Shown here: one piece after another, positions 48,950 to 59,006 of the stretch
Numbering within the stretch: position 1 is the stretch's first letter
How the letters are laid out: each line of letters starts with the position of its first letter
DNA from: Cupriavidus basilensis
GTDB lineage: Bacteria > Pseudomonadota > Gammaproteobacteria > Burkholderiales > Burkholderiaceae
DNA: 64,000 bases
Assembly (NCBI RefSeq): GCF_000832305.1
Contig: NZ_CP010536.1
Coordinates: 186,001-250,000 of the forward strand
Reading direction: 5' to 3'
Notes under the pieces: model-generated
Seen by the model: only the letters and a program-made list of their open reading frames with translations
The model's database searches: none
Told to the model about the DNA's origin: nothing
Translations under genes and position numbers: made by a program

Positions 48950-51358
48950 ATGACCGACAAGACAACACTGGCCGCGCGCTACGCCGCGCTGCGCGAGCGC
49001 CTGGGCACGCATCAAGCGCCCGCCGGCCTGTATGAGCAGAACAAGGCGCTGCCGTTCGCCGGCCGGGTGAGCTGCTCCGTGAGCCGGCTGGAAGCGGGCG
49101 AATGGGCCGAGATCATCCTCGACTACGAGGTCGGTGCCTGCGGCGTGGCGGATGGCGCTTGGCTCAAGGCGACATTCAAGTTCTACTCCGACTGGGCGCT
49201 GTTCCAGACCACCGACCCGGGCGGCGCCAACTACATCAGCGCCGAATACCAGGCCGCGCCGCTTGTGCCTGGCCAGAGCCCCGCGAGCGTGCAATCGCTC
49301 AACGTGCGCTTCGAGCAAAAGGGGCATGAGCGCCCGTTCCAGAAAGCGATCATCGTCGATGTCGTCGATGGTTACCTGAATGCCGGCGATCACATCCTGA
49401 TCCGCCTTGGCGACCGGCGCCGCGGCGGGCCCGGCACGCGCGTGCAGACCTTTATCGAAGACAGCTTTCGCTTCCGGCTCTATGTGGACCCGCTAGGCAC
49501 TTCGCGCTTCGTGGCGGTGCCGGGCGATGCGGTGATCGACATCCGCGCCGGGCAGCCGGCGCAGGTCCTGCTGCAGGCGCCGCGCTTTGCCCGGCCGGGC
49601 ATGCCGTTGCCGCTCAGGGCTTCGCTGATGGACAGGTGGGGCAATATCTGCGCCGCGGCGGGCGGCTCGATACGCCTTGCCGCGTGGCAAGGCAACGAGC
49701 TTGTCCACCAGCGCGACTATCCCGTGCCCCAGGCGGGCTGGGCATCGGTGGGCATCGACGACCTGCCGGCCAGCGCCGGCACGCTGCGCCTGGAAGCTTC
49801 CCTGACGGAGGCGCCCCGCGTTGCCAAGGGCTCGGTGTGGCTGACGGTCTTCGACGCAGCCGATGCGCCGCGCGCCTTTTACGCCGACTTGCATGTGCAT
49901 GCGCACGACACGGTCGGCACCAATAGCCCGGCCTATAACGTGGCCTATGCGCGCGACGTGGGCGGCATCGATGTGTTCGGCTACACCGTCAACGATTTCC
50001 AGATCACCGATGCCAACTGGCAGCTCGGGCTGCAAGCCGTGGAAACCTTCAACGAGCCCGGCCGCTTTGTCGCTTACCCGGTGCAGGAGTGGTGCGGCAG
50101 CTCCACGGCCGGCGGGGATCACAACGTCGTGTTCCTCGGCGACGGCGCGCCGGATTTTCCCTACAACGCCCGCGGCGAACACAATCGCACGCTGGTCTGG
50201 AACGAGGACATGAAGGGCACGGCGGCCGAGTTGGGGCGCTGGCCGGTCGAGGAGCTATGGGACGCCTATGTCGGCGCGCCCGAGCAGCACCTGATCATGC
50301 CGCACGTGGGCGGGCGGCGCTACATCCCGGACTGGCATCATCCCGAGCTGGAGCGGCTGGTGGAGATCGCTTCCAGCTGGGGGCATTTCGACTGGCTATA
50401 CCGCGATGTGATGGCGCGCGGCTACCAGCTGGGCGTGGCAGCCAGCGGCGACGAGCACCGTGGCCGCCCCGGCGGCGGGCCGCCCGGCGTGCAGGTGTTC
50501 GGCGTGCGCGGCGGGCTGACCGGCGTGCTGGCCGAGCGGCTGGACCGGCAGGCGATCGGCCGTGCCCTGCGCGCACGCCACACCTGGGCCAGCACCGGCG
50601 AGCACACGGCGCTGCTGGTACGCTGCGGCGACTTCGTGCAGGGCGATGCGTTCTCGCTGCCGGCCTCGCATGGCGGCCCGGCCCGGCTCGACTACCGCTT
50701 CCTCGGCCAGACCGGCTGGGAGTACCTGGCAGCCTACGATCACAACGGCTTGATCTGGGAGCGCAACCTGCATCGGGAGGCGGGCTTTTCCGAGCGCCTG
50801 ATCCGCGTGCGCTGGGGCGGTGCGCGGATCCGCGACCGCTATCGCTGGGCCGCCTGGCAAGGCCGCATCCGCATTCTCAATGGCACGATCAACCGCTTCG
50901 GCGGGCACGGCTTCGAGCATCAGGAAGAAGCCTGCTGGCGCGAAGGCGCGACCGACATCGGTTTTCGCAGCGATACCTATGGCGATGCGGACAGCGTGGA
51001 AATCGACGTGAGCAACCTTGCTGCCGCGCGCATCGTGATCGAAGGGCACATCGACAGCTTCATCAAGGTGGGAGATCCGCTGCAGCGCAATCCCTTCGCC
51101 CATGCGCCGGATTTTCGCTGGGAGGTCAGCGGCGCCGAACTGCTCGCCAATGGCGGCCTGCGGCTGGAGCTGGGCGGCACGGAACTGTTTATCGCGCTGG
51201 AGCGGCTCACCGACAAGGCATTGCCGGTGGACGTGAGCGGCGTGGTCGACGTCGAGCCGGTGAACGGGCCCCATGGCCACCGCCCGGTGTACTTCCATGG
51301 CCGGGAACGAGACGACGGCAAGGTGTGGTCGTCGGCGCAGTTCATCACCTTCGCGTGA
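48950..51358 (+). CDS. Large DUF3604 protein, probable metal-dependent hydrolase
   Basis: An 802-residue cytoplasmic protein. The N-terminal ~300 residues are beta-rich domains. Then a PHP-like metal region begins: FYADLHVHAHDTVGTNSP with Asp313, His315, His317 and His319. Further candidate ligands sit in MPHVGGRRYIPDWHHPE and VAASGDEHRGRPGGG. The C-terminal ~230 residues are again beta-rich. DUF3604 proteins have no established activity that I know. It is 17 bases downstream of an anion transporter and under a divergent GntR regulator, so it probably degrades an imported anionic compound. Confidence 0.82.
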   Translation: MTDKTTLAARYAALRERLGTHQAPAGLYEQNKALPFAGRVSCSVSRLEAGEWAEIILDYEVGACGVADGAWLKATFKFYSDWALFQTTDPGGANYISAEYQAAPLVPGQSPASVQSLNVRFEQKGHERPFQKAIIVDVVDGYLNAGDHILIRLGDRRRGGPGTRVQTFIEDSFRFRLYVDPLGTSRFVAVPGDAVIDIRAGQPAQVLLQAPRFARPGMPLPLRASLMDRWGNICAAAGGSIRLAAWQGNELVHQRDYPVPQAGWASVGIDDLPASAGTLRLEASLTEAPRVAKGSVWLTVFDAADAPRAFYADLHVHAHDTVGTNSPAYNVAYARDVGGIDVFGYTVNDFQITDANWQLGLQAVETFNEPGRFVAYPVQEWCGSSTAGGDHNVVFLGDGAPDFPYNARGEHNRTLVWNEDMKGTAAELGRWPVEELWDAYVGAPEQHLIMPHVGGRRYIPDWHHPELERLVEIASSWGHFDWLYRDVMARGYQLGVAASGDEHRGRPGGGPPGVQVFGVRGGLTGVLAERLDRQAIGRALRARHTWASTGEHTALLVRCGDFVQGDAFSLPASHGGPARLDYRFLGQTGWEYLAAYDHNGLIWERNLHREAGFSERLIRVRWGGARIRDRYRWAAWQGRIRILNGTINRFGGHGFEHQEEACWREGATDIGFRSDTYGDADSVEIDVSNLAAARIVIEGHIDSFIKVGDPLQRNPFAHAPDFRWEVSGAELLANGGLRLELGGTELFIALERLTDKALPVDVSGVVDVEPVNGPHGHRPVYFHGRERDDGKVWSSAQFITFA

Positions 51359-51377
51359 GGCATGGCGCGCGGCGATG

Positions 51378-51411
51378 GCGATGACCGGCGCGCTGGCGCG
51401 CCGGTCATCGC
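51378..51411. terminator. Perfect 16-base hairpin between convergent genes
   Basis: GCGATGACCGGCGCGC and its complement are separated by two bases. It lies between the DUF3604 stop and the stop of the convergent solute-binding gene. There is no U tract on either side. Confidence 0.65.
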
Positions 51412-51427
51412 GGTGACGGGCTAACGT

Positions 51428-53014
51428 TCAGGAGCCTTTGGTGATGGCGAATGCGTAGGTGCGCTCATCCTGGCGCGGCACCACCTTGTACCCCTTCTTC
51501 GCCGCCCATACGTTGATCTGGAAATACAGCGGGATCACGCCGTAGTCCTTGATCCCGATCTCGGTCGCGTCCTGCAGCAACTTCTCGCGCGCGCGATCGT
51601 CGATGGTGGTCAGCGCCGTGGCCAGCTTGGCATCCAGCGCCGGGTTGCTATAGCGGCCGCGATTGGATGCGCCCCAGCCCTTGGCCGGATCGTAGGTGGC
51701 CAGCAGCGACTTCAACGACGAGCCGGCCTCGCCCGTGTCCGCGCCCCAGCCGGCGAGCATGAAGGAGAACTCCAGCTTGTTGGCGCGCGTGAAGAAGGTG
51801 GCGGACGGCATGGCTTCAACCCGGGTCTGGATGCCGATGCGCGCGAGCATGGAGGCAATCGCCTGCGCGACTTGTTCGTCGTTGACGTAGCGGTTGTTGG
51901 GCGCGTGCAGCGTGAGCGCGAAGCCGTCGGGATAGCCCGCGTCCGCCAGCAGCTTCTTGGCGCCTGCGGCGTCGAAGGTGTCGGGCTTGAGGCCCGGCAC
52001 ATGGCCGAACAACGTGGAGTTCACGAGCTGCCCGGTGGGCTCGGCAGCGCCTTCCATCACGCGCTCGACGATGGCCTGGCGCGAGATGGCGTGCGAGATG
52101 GCGGTGCGCACGCGCGCATCCTTGAGCGGGTTCCTGGCGAGCGGCTTGCCGGCCTTGTCGGTGACGAAGGGCGTGACGTCGCGGTTGCTGTCCAGGTGCA
52201 GGTACATCATGCGGAAGGTCGGCACCTTGAACACGCTCACGCTGGGATCAGCGGAGAGCTTGCGGATATCCGAGGTGGGCACGTTCTCGATGACCTGCAC
52301 GTCGCCGGCCAGCAGCGCCGCCACACGCGGCGCGTCGTTGGTGAGGATGCGCAGCGATACGGTGTCCCACTCCGGCTTGTTGCCCCAGTAGCTGTCGTTG
52401 CGCGTCAGCTCGATGCGGTCGCCCTTGCGGAAGCTGACGAACTTGTACGGGCCGGTGCCGACCATCGCGCGGCCGCTGTTGAAGTCGTCGCCGCTGGCGT
52501 TCTCCGCGACCTTCTTCGGCAGCATGTAGATGGTGGAGAGGTCATTGGGCACCAGCGGGTAAGGGCCGTGGGTGGTGATGCGCACGGTCAGCTTGTCGAC
52601 CGCGGTGATGTCCTTGAAGCCCTTGGTGTAGATGGTGTACGGCGATGGGCTGTTCTTGACCGTGGCGGGGCGGTTCAGCGAGTAGACCACGTCGGCCGAG
52701 GTGAACTCGCCGCCGTCGTGGAACTTCACGCCGGGGCGCAGCTTGATTTCCCAGGTGGTGTCGTCGACCGGCTTCCACGAGAGCGCCAGCGCGGGCTTGA
52801 AGCGCATCTTCTCGTCCTTGGCTATCAGGGCCTCGAACATATGCTCGGCCACGTTCGCGTTGGGCGTGACGTTGTGATAGTGCGGGTCCAGCGAGGTGAT
52901 GTCCCCCGACATGCCGATGGTGAGGCTGGCAGCCACGGCGGCTGGGGCGAGTGCGGCGCAGGCGAGGCTCGTGGCAAGTGCTGCGGCGCCAAGGGCGCGG
53001 CGGATGATCGTCAT
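51428..53014 (-). CDS. ABC transporter substrate-binding protein, family 5 (DppA/OppA-type)
   Basis: A 528-residue periplasmic binding protein. The signal peptide ([24 protein letters not shown]...) is followed by the family-5 signature [18 protein letters not shown] and [29 protein letters not shown]. Ligands are usually peptides or similar solutes. The ATG at 53014 is chosen over 53035 because it begins the signal peptide and has AGGGAC upstream. No permease or ATPase genes are adjacent, so the rest of the transporter lies elsewhere. Confidence 0.92.
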   Translation of the reverse strand: MTIIRRALGAAALATSLACAALAPAAVAASLTIGMSGDITSLDPHYHNVTPNANVAEHMFEALIAKDEKMRFKPALALSWKPVDDTTWEIKLRPGVKFHDGGEFTSADVVYSLNRPATVKNSPSPYTIYTKGFKDITAVDKLTVRITTHGPYPLVPNDLSTIYMLPKKVAENASGDDFNSGRAMVGTGPYKFVSFRKGDRIELTRNDSYWGNKPEWDTVSLRILTNDAPRVAALLAGDVQVIENVPTSDIRKLSADPSVSVFKVPTFRMMYLHLDSNRDVTPFVTDKAGKPLARNPLKDARVRTAISHAISRQAIVERVMEGAAEPTGQLVNSTLFGHVPGLKPDTFDAAGAKKLLADAGYPDGFALTLHAPNNRYVNDEQVAQAIASMLARIGIQTRVEAMPSATFFTRANKLEFSFMLAGWGADTGEAGSSLKSLLATYDPAKGWGASNRGRYSNPALDAKLATALTTIDDRAREKLLQDATEIGIKDYGVIPLYFQINVWAAKKGYKVVPRQDERTYAFAITKGS

Positions 53015-53305
53015 CGATGGGTCCCTGGTAGGCAAGATGCGGTGCAGGCATTGTCAGGAGATGCAGACATCCATGTCAAGGCGGGCAGACCCGCGGCGCC
53101 GGATGCACCGGGGCGAGGCTGCCGTGCGCAGCGGGTGTGCGGTTTTGCGGGGTGCTTGCCCTGCCGCGTGGCACAAACTTCCAACTGTCCAACTGTCAAT
53201 TGGCAACTGTTAGGCCGCAAACCGGCGCAACTGTGCCTGTGCGGCCTGACAGTCCGGCTTTATATTGGAAGCCATTCTCTTTGCGCCACGCGCGCCTCCC
53301 CGCCC

Positions 53306-53929
53306 ATGCTGAAGATCCTCGGAAAGGCCTCCTCCATCAATGTCCGCAAGGTGCTCTGGTGCTGCGACGAACTCGGCTTGCCGTTCGTGCGCGAGGACTG
53401 GGGCTCGGGCTATCGCGCGACCGATACGGCGGCGTTTCTCGCGCTCAATCCGAACGCGATGGTGCCTGTGATCGACGACGACGGCTTTGTGCTGTGGGAG
53501 TCGAACTCCATCATCCGCTACCTGGCGTCGCAGTATGGCGATGGCGCCATCTACCCGGTTGCGGCGCGCGAGCGCGCGCGGGTGGACCAATGGATGGACT
53601 GGCAGGCGACGGAGCTGAACAATGCGTGGCGCTACGCGTTCATGGCGCTGGTCAGGCAATCGCCTTTGCATCGGGATGAGCGGGAGATCGCGGCGTCCAT
53701 TGCCAGCTGGTCGCGGCATATCGGCATCCTCGAGCGTCAACTCGCGGTGACGGGCGGCTATGTCGCGGGCGAGCACTTCACGCTCGCGGATATCCCGATC
53801 GGCTTGTCGGTAAACCGGTGGTATGCCACGCCGTTGCCGCATCCCGACTATCCGGCGGTGGCGGAGTACTTTGAGCGCCTTGGCGCGCGGGAAGGGTTTG
53901 CGCGCCATGGGCGCAACGGCATTGCCTGA
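53306..53929 (+). CDS. Glutathione S-transferase
   Basis: A 207-residue [23 protein letters not shown] with the active-site Ser region, [21 protein letters not shown] (cis-Pro and GSH-gamma-Glu site), and [12 protein letters not shown] in the helical domain. The [12 protein letters not shown] pattern resembles GSTs of the theta/YfcF-like group. The gene is preceded by CAACTGT direct repeats near 53180-53210 of unknown role and followed by a terminator. Confidence 0.9.
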   Translation: MLKILGKASSINVRKVLWCCDELGLPFVREDWGSGYRATDTAAFLALNPNAMVPVIDDDGFVLWESNSIIRYLASQYGDGAIYPVAARERARVDQWMDWQATELNNAWRYAFMALVRQSPLHRDEREIAASIASWSRHIGILERQLAVTGGYVAGEHFTLADIPIGLSVNRWYATPLPHPDYPAVAEYFERLGAREGFARHGRNGIA

Positions 53930-53935
53930 GTCAGG

Positions 53936-53962
53936 AAACGGGGCGCAACACGCGCCCCGTTT
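53936..53962. terminator. Hairpin terminator between convergent genes
   Basis: AAACGGGGCGC pairs perfectly over 11 bases with its complement across AACAC, followed by GTTG. The stem's terminal T/A bases give a short U-rich end on both strands. It separates the GST and the TonB-dependent receptor genes. Confidence 0.75.
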
Positions 53963-53994
53963 GTTGCCCCGTTTCTTGCCGGTTGCGCAGAGGC

Positions 53995-56154
53995 TCAGAA
54001 CGTCGTGCGCACGCCCAGCTTGACGCTGCGTCCTGCCAGCGGCGCGATGTCGCGCAGGATCGAGGTGGCGCTGCGGGCGTCCTGGTTGGTCAGGTTGTCG
54101 CCGCGCAGGTAGACCAGCGTCTGGGTGCCCGCCATCTTGAACTTGTACGTGATGGACACGCCAAGCAAGGTGTAGGCATCGGTGGGCGTGTCATTGGATG
54201 GCACGCGCGTCTGGCGGGCGGCGTAGGTCACGTCCGCGCGTGCGCCCCACGGCCCGGCGCCGTACACCACCGCGCCACCCAGGCGCAGCGGAGACAGGCG
54301 CGGCAGCGGCTCGCCGGTGTTGCGGTTCTCGCCGCGCACGTAGTCCGCGCGGGCCTCCAGGTCCACCGTGTCGCTGCCGGTCAGCAGCTTCTGCCACACG
54401 CGTGCGCGGCCTTCGGCCTCGAAGCCGTACAGCGTGGCGGGCACACCCATGTATTGCATCACGGGCAATGCGCCGGCGCTGCCGGGCGCGAGGAAATCGC
54501 CTTGCGCGTCGCGCGCGGTGCCGGTGTTGGTAAGCGCCAGGTAGTTCGCGAAGCGGCTGTAGTAGCCCGACAGGCCGGCGCTGTGCGGGCCCGACTTGAA
54601 GCGCACGCCCAGGTCCAGCGAGGTTGCGCGTTCCTTGTTGGCGTTGGGGTCGCCTTGCTCCCACGAACCGGTCGCCACGTGGGGGCCATTGGCGTACAGC
54701 TCGTAGAAGGTCGGTGCGCGTTCCGTGTAGGCCAGGTTGCTGGTCAGCGACCAGGCCGGCGCCAGCTTGTAGAGCAGACCGGCGGAGGCGCTGCCGGCAT
54801 TGAAGCTGCGGCTGGCGTCGGAGAACCGGTCGTTGCCGTTGGCCTGCGCCTTCACGCTGGTGTGGTCGATGCGCCCGCCCAGGTTGAGCTTGAGGTCACC
54901 GCCGGCGCTCAGGGGCATTTCCTCGAAGACGAACAGGGCGGCGTTGTCGGTGTCGGTGCTCGGCACGAAGGCTTCCTCGCCCAGCGCCGAGAAGCGGGTG
55001 GAGCCAAACTGGGTGCCGATCACGCCCGTCATATTGCCGATGCGCGCGTGCCTGGCCTCGAAGCGCGCGTCCCAGCCGTTGTTCTTGAAGATGGTGCCGG
55101 TCTGCCCGGACTCGATCTCCTTGTGCTCGTAGTCGGTGTAGCTGAACTTGCCCTTGACCGATTCGATGAAGCCGCCGGTATTGCCGGCCAGGTTGCGCGC
55201 TTCGCCCTCGAGCGCGAAGCGTTGCTGGTGCATCTGCAGCCGCACGGTGTCTTCGGCAGGGGTGCCGTATTCGTTGTGGTACTCGCTGTAATTGGCGCCG
55301 ACGAAGCCGTCGGCCCAGGTGTACGCGCCACCCAGCGAGCCGCCCGACTGCTGCGCGTTGCTGTTGGGCAGGCGGCCGTAGGCCTCGCTCTCGCCTTCCG
55401 GCAGCGGCTGGCTGTTGCGCAGGCTGGCGCTGCGCGCGTAGCCGGGGATGCGCAGGTCGCTGGTCTTGCGGGCGAAGGCGTCGGCATGGATGGCGATCTG
55501 GCCATTGCCGGCCTCGAGCAGGCCGCTGGCGTTGCGCGCGCTGTCGCCGCCGGCGGTGGCGCTGGCGTCCACCGCGCCGCCGACGCCCTGGATCGGCTCC
55601 TTCGGGATGCGGTTGTCGATCACGTTGACCACGCCGCCGATGGCGTTGCCGCCGTACATCAGCGCGGCCGGGCCGCGCACCACTTCAATGCGCTCGGCCA
55701 CCAGCGGATCGATTGGCACGGCGTGGTCGTTGGACAGCGTGGAGGCGTCGACGGTGGTGCCGCCGTTTTGCAGCACCTTGATGCGGTCGCCATCCAGGCC
55801 GCGGATGATCGGGCGGCTGGCATTCGGGCCGAAGTAGCTGGAGGACACACCCGGCAGCTTGTCAAGGGTGTCGCCCAGCGTGCTGCCCTGGCGCACGGCA
55901 AGGGCATCGCCGCCGAGGGTGGAGACTGGCGCCACCAGGTCGGTGAGCTCGCTGCCCAGCGGGTTGGCCGTGATGACCACCTCGCGCAGCGTGGCCGGGG
56001 CGGAGGGGGCTGCCGGAGCCGTCGATGCAGCCGGGGCGCTTTGCGCGAATACGCCCGTGGAAACGGAGGCGGAGGCGATCAGGGCCGCCACGGCGGCGAG
56101 CGGCGTGCGCCGCAGGACATTGGTTCGTTGGAGGCAAAAAGACATGGCTCGCAT
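53995..56154 (-). CDS. TonB-dependent outer membrane receptor, likely zinc uptake (ZnuD-like)
   Basis: A 719-residue outer membrane receptor. A signal peptide (to about residue 37, VFAQ), a plug domain (about 55-165, LREVVITANPLGSELTDL, RPIIRGLDGDRIKVLQ, ERIEVVRGPAALMYGG) and a 22-strand barrel ending RSVKLGVRTTF with the terminal Phe. The plug sequence recalls ZnuD of Neisseria. It is the last gene of a minus-strand run with COG0523 GTPases and zur, which supports zinc as the substrate. The exact metal form is not visible. Start ATG 56154 or 56145; neither has a clear ribosome site. Confidence 0.87.
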   Translation of the reverse strand: MRAMSFCLQRTNVLRRTPLAAVAALIASASVSTGVFAQSAPAASTAPAAPSAPATLREVVITANPLGSELTDLVAPVSTLGGDALAVRQGSTLGDTLDKLPGVSSSYFGPNASRPIIRGLDGDRIKVLQNGGTTVDASTLSNDHAVPIDPLVAERIEVVRGPAALMYGGNAIGGVVNVIDNRIPKEPIQGVGGAVDASATAGGDSARNASGLLEAGNGQIAIHADAFARKTSDLRIPGYARSASLRNSQPLPEGESEAYGRLPNSNAQQSGGSLGGAYTWADGFVGANYSEYHNEYGTPAEDTVRLQMHQQRFALEGEARNLAGNTGGFIESVKGKFSYTDYEHKEIESGQTGTIFKNNGWDARFEARHARIGNMTGVIGTQFGSTRFSALGEEAFVPSTDTDNAALFVFEEMPLSAGGDLKLNLGGRIDHTSVKAQANGNDRFSDASRSFNAGSASAGLLYKLAPAWSLTSNLAYTERAPTFYELYANGPHVATGSWEQGDPNANKERATSLDLGVRFKSGPHSAGLSGYYSRFANYLALTNTGTARDAQGDFLAPGSAGALPVMQYMGVPATLYGFEAEGRARVWQKLLTGSDTVDLEARADYVRGENRNTGEPLPRLSPLRLGGAVVYGAGPWGARADVTYAARQTRVPSNDTPTDAYTLLGVSITYKFKMAGTQTLVYLRGDNLTNQDARSATSILRDIAPLAGRSVKLGVRTTF

Positions 56155-56313
56155 TGTTCTTGGATGCGTTCGAGCGCGTGGCGCCAGCGTCCGGATGCCG
56201 GCCGCGTGCCGTCCGGCGCTAAATGCGCGGGACGGCGGCGGGCAGCAAGGTTCAGGAGCGCGGCGCGATGCGACAGGCGGCGGGCGGCGGCTTGGGCAAC
56301 CGCGGCCCGGGGT

Positions 56314-56781
56314 TCAGGCGAGAGCGTGAACGGCCGGAGGGGCGCGCGAGCGGAAAGGCTGGGGATGTTGCAGGTCGGGCCGGCGCCAGCCCACGCTGAA
56401 CGGCACGGGCGATTGCAGGTGCGTGAGCGCCGGCATGACCGGCGTGCCGCAATGGCTGGCGGCCACCGTGGCGCCGTCGAACAAGACGCAGAAGTGCCCC
56501 GCCAGCTTGAGCGAGAGCGGCAGGTCGGGATCGGCCCGGGCGCTATCGGTGACCTGGGTTTCGTTGTCGTCGGCGCCGGTAACAGGCAGGGCAGCCTCGC
56601 CGTTGCTGGCGGCAGCCTGCAGCGTCGGGCTGAGCAGCCCGCCGTGATGAATGCGGTGTGTCAGCCCGGCATGCTGGGCCAGCAGCAGGCACAGCGCCAG
56701 CCAGAGCGCCGGCCACAGGCCGAGGCCGCGCTCGCGCCGGCGCTGCAGGCGCTGCCAGGGCCGCACGGTGTCAGTGGCCAT
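56314..56781 (-). CDS. Small membrane protein, DUF2946-like
   Basis: A 155-residue protein with a basic N-terminus, one signal or membrane helix ([20 protein letters not shown]) and His residues right after it (THRIHHGG), then a soluble part with [16 protein letters not shown] and THLQSP. This looks like DUF2946-type proteins found beside metal transport genes. I choose ATG 56781, overlapping the upstream GTPase gene by 11 bases; the longer ORF to 56922 translates the GTPase His tail out of frame. Its His and Cys could bind zinc at the envelope. Function unknown. Confidence 0.7.
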   Translation of the reverse strand: MATDTVRPWQRLQRRRERGLGLWPALWLALCLLLAQHAGLTHRIHHGGLLSPTLQAAASNGEAALPVTGADDNETQVTDSARADPDLPLSLKLAGHFCVLFDGATVAASHCGTPVMPALTHLQSPVPFSVGWRRPDLQHPQPFRSRAPPAVHALA

Positions 56782-58066
56782 GCCCGCCGTGATCGTGGCC
56801 GTGGTCATCGCAACCACAGTCGTCGCCATGCTCGTGGCCGTCATCGTCCAGGCCGTCGTCCCAGCTCGGGAACGGGTCGGCGTACTGCGCCCAGGCATCC
56901 GGGCCGGCAGCCATTTCCGCATCGGTCAGCAGGCAGGCGTCCAGCAGCGCTTCGAGCGCGGGGCGCTCAAGGTCCTGGCCGATCAGCACCAGTTCCTGGC
57001 GCCGGTCGCCAAAGGGCGCGGGTTTGCCATCCACCGTCATATCGGCTTCGAGCTCGGCGCGGCCTGCGTCGTCTTCCGGCCATTCGGACGAATCCAGCGC
57101 CGCCCACCAGGCGCCGGCGCCGCCGTGGCGGCATACGCCGCCTGCCTGGCCCCAGGTGCCGGCTGCGTGCATGCGCGTGGCCAGCCAGAAGAAGCCCTTG
57201 GAGCGCAGCACGTTGCCATGCTCGCGCAGCCACTCTGTGTGGATCAGGTCGGCGAAGCGCTGCGGATGGAAGGGGCGGCGGCGGCGGTAGACGAAGCTGC
57301 CGATGCCGTAGGCCTCGCTCTCCGGCACGTGTTCGCCGCGCAGTTCAGCCAGCCAGCCCGGGGCGGCGGCGGCGGCGTCGAAGTCAAAGCGGCCGGTGTC
57401 GAGGATGCTCTCCAGCGGCACCTTGCCAAAGCTGGCTGGCACGATGGCCGCGCGCGGGTTGAGCGAATGCAGGATGCCGGCGAGGCGCTCGCGCTCAGCC
57501 TCGCTGACGAGGTCGAGCTTGTTGAGCACGATCACGTCGCAGAACTCGACCTGCTCGATCAGTAGGTCGACCACGGTGCGGTCGTCGTCCTCGTCGCGCG
57601 CCTGGCCACGGTCCTGGAGGAAGTCGGCTTCGTTGAAGTCTTGCAGGAAGTGCGCGGCATCGACTACCGTCACCATCGTATCCAGGCGAGCGACGGTGTC
57701 CAGCGCCACGCCTTGCTCATCCTCGAAGGTGAAGGTCTCCGCGATGGGCAGCGGCTCGGCGACCCCGGTCGATTCGACCAGCAGGTAATCGAAGCGGCCC
57801 TCGCGCGCCAGCTTGCCGATCTCGGTCAGCAGGTCCTCGCGCAGCGTGCAGCAGATGCAGCCATTGGTCAGCTCGATCAGGCGCTCTCCAGCCTGCGCCA
57901 GCATGCCATCGCCAAGCAGGCGGGCGTCGATGTTGACGTCGGCCAGGTCGTTGACGATCACGGCCACCCGCTTGCCTTCGCGGTTGGCCAGAACATGATT
58001 GAGCAGGGTTGTCTTGCCGGCACCGAGGAATCCGGACAGTACGGTGACGGGCAGGCGATCGGCCAT
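56771..58066 (-). CDS. COG0523 GTPase (CobW/ZigA-like zinc metallochaperone), first copy
   Basis: A 431-residue G3E GTPase. Walker [10 protein letters not shown] at 12-20, the metal motif CICC (in [12 protein letters not shown]), Walker B region [12 protein letters not shown] guanine motif, and a His/Asp-rich C-terminus ([20 protein letters not shown]). The family inserts or allocates zinc under scarcity. It heads the minus-strand trio with the DUF2946-like gene and the TonB receptor. A candidate Zur palindrome lies 33-55 bases upstream of the start. Confidence 0.92.
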   Translation of the reverse strand: MADRLPVTVLSGFLGAGKTTLLNHVLANREGKRVAVIVNDLADVNIDARLLGDGMLAQAGERLIELTNGCICCTLREDLLTEIGKLAREGRFDYLLVESTGVAEPLPIAETFTFEDEQGVALDTVARLDTMVTVVDAAHFLQDFNEADFLQDRGQARDEDDDRTVVDLLIEQVEFCDVIVLNKLDLVSEAERERLAGILHSLNPRAAIVPASFGKVPLESILDTGRFDFDAAAAAPGWLAELRGEHVPESEAYGIGSFVYRRRRPFHPQRFADLIHTEWLREHGNVLRSKGFFWLATRMHAAGTWGQAGGVCRHGGAGAWWAALDSSEWPEDDAGRAELEADMTVDGKPAPFGDRRQELVLIGQDLERPALEALLDACLLTDAEMAAGPDAWAQYADPFPSWDDGLDDDGHEHGDDCGCDDHGHDHGGHGH

Positions 58067-58098
58067 GGCATCGAGTCGCGCCGGGGTTGGGGCGCGCG

Positions 58099-58121
58099 TT
58101 ATTGCAACAAAGTTGCGACTG
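58099..58121 (-). promoter_or_regulatory. Candidate Zur operator upstream of the first COG0523 gene
   Basis: The core GCAA-CAAAG-TTGC at 58104-58116 is flanked by TTATT and GACTG. It shares the GCAA-N5-TTGC plan and outer similarity with the site before zur at 61068. Only the core is a strong palindrome. Confidence 0.55.
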
Positions 58122-58252
58122 TATCAGAAAGCAGGGGGGGAAGCAGGCAATTCGGGGCGCGCGATGGCCGCACGAATCCCGGCGTTCCTAATGATAGGCC
58201 CGTGCCTGTGACACCACAAAGGCGAAAGATGACTGGCGGTGTCGCGCCGCTC

Positions 58253-58281
58253 AAACAAAACGGCCCGGAGAACCGGGCCGT
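58253..58281 (-). terminator. Rho-independent terminator of dksA
   Basis: On the minus strand ACGGCCCGG pairs with CCGGGCCGT across TTCT, followed by TTTGTTTG. It lies 39 bases after the dksA stop. Confidence 0.85.
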
Positions 58282-58319
58282 CTGGCGCGCGGGGCGACAA
58301 GCCCCGGGCAGTCGCGGAA

Positions 58320-59006
58320 TCAGTCGCCGAACAGCTTCTGGCGCAGTTCGCGGCGTTGCTGGGCTTCCAGCGACAGCGTGGCGGTGGGCCGGGCCAGCAG
58401 GCGCGGCACGCCGATCGGCTCGCCGGTTTCCTCGCACCAGCCGTAGTCGCCGGACTCGATGCGGGCCAGCGATTGCTCGACCTTCTTGAGCAGCTTGCGC
58501 TCGCGGTCGCGCGTGCGCAGTTCCAGCGCGTGCTCTTCCTCGATGGTGGCGCGGTCCGCCGGGTCCGGCACGATGACCGTTTCGCGCAGGTGCTCGGTGG
58601 TCTGGTCGGCGTTTTTCAGGATATCGTCGCGCAGCTGCTCAAGGCGATGTTTGAAGAAGCCGAGCTGCGCTTCGTTCATGTAATCCTTGTCGCCCATCTT
58701 CAGGATTTCAGCTTCAGTCAGAAGTTTATTGCTGCTCATGGTTGCTGCTGATTCTCTTGTTGGTGCGACCGGCGGCGTCTTGGTCCGCTCGGGTGCAGTG
58801 TCCGGCCGCTTGCGCGGCGCGGAGGTTTCGCTCTGGCTGGCTGCAGACTGGCTGCTGTGCGTGCCTCCCTTGGCCTCGCCCGCACCGGCGTGCGCCGTAC
58901 TGCCGCGGGGAGCAGGCGCAGCCTCCATGGACTGCGCCTTCAGCGTCTCGGCCGCAGCGCTGCTGCTTTTGCTGCGGCTTTGTTTCGTTTTCGTTGCGGC
59001 TACCAT
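58320..59006 (-). CDS. dksA: DksA-type RNA polymerase-binding factor with degenerate zinc finger
   Basis: A 228-residue transcription factor. A long Ala/Lys/Ser-rich extension (about 1-88) precedes the DksA coiled coil (about 105-175, with YMNEAQLGFFKHRLEQL and PDPADRATIEEE) and the C-terminal finger region GWCEETGEPIGVPRLLARPT. Only one of the four usual zinc cysteines remains (Cys, Thr, Ser, Ala), so it should not need zinc. DksA binds the polymerase secondary channel and works with ppGpp. The ATG at 59006 is chosen; ATG 58740 (MSSNKLLTEAE) is a shorter alternative that lacks the extension. It lies between two COG0523 genes. Confidence 0.9.
   Translation of the reverse strand: MVAATKTKQSRSKSSSAAAETLKAQSMEAAPAPRGSTAHAGAGEAKGGTHSSQSAASQSETSAPRKRPDTAPERTKTPPVAPTRESAATMSSNKLLTEAEILKMGDKDYMNEAQLGFFKHRLEQLRDDILKNADQTTEHLRETVIVPDPADRATIEEEHALELRTRDRERKLLKKVEQSLARIESGDYGWCEETGEPIGVPRLLARPTATLSLEAQQRRELRQKLFGD

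Noticed and set aside
53983..57462. A 1,159-codon open frame on the plus strand
   Set aside because: It runs antisense across the TonB receptor, the DUF2946-like gene and a COG0523 gene, all with clear family motifs. Long antisense frames are expected at this GC content and its protein is Arg/Gly/Val-rich without domains.
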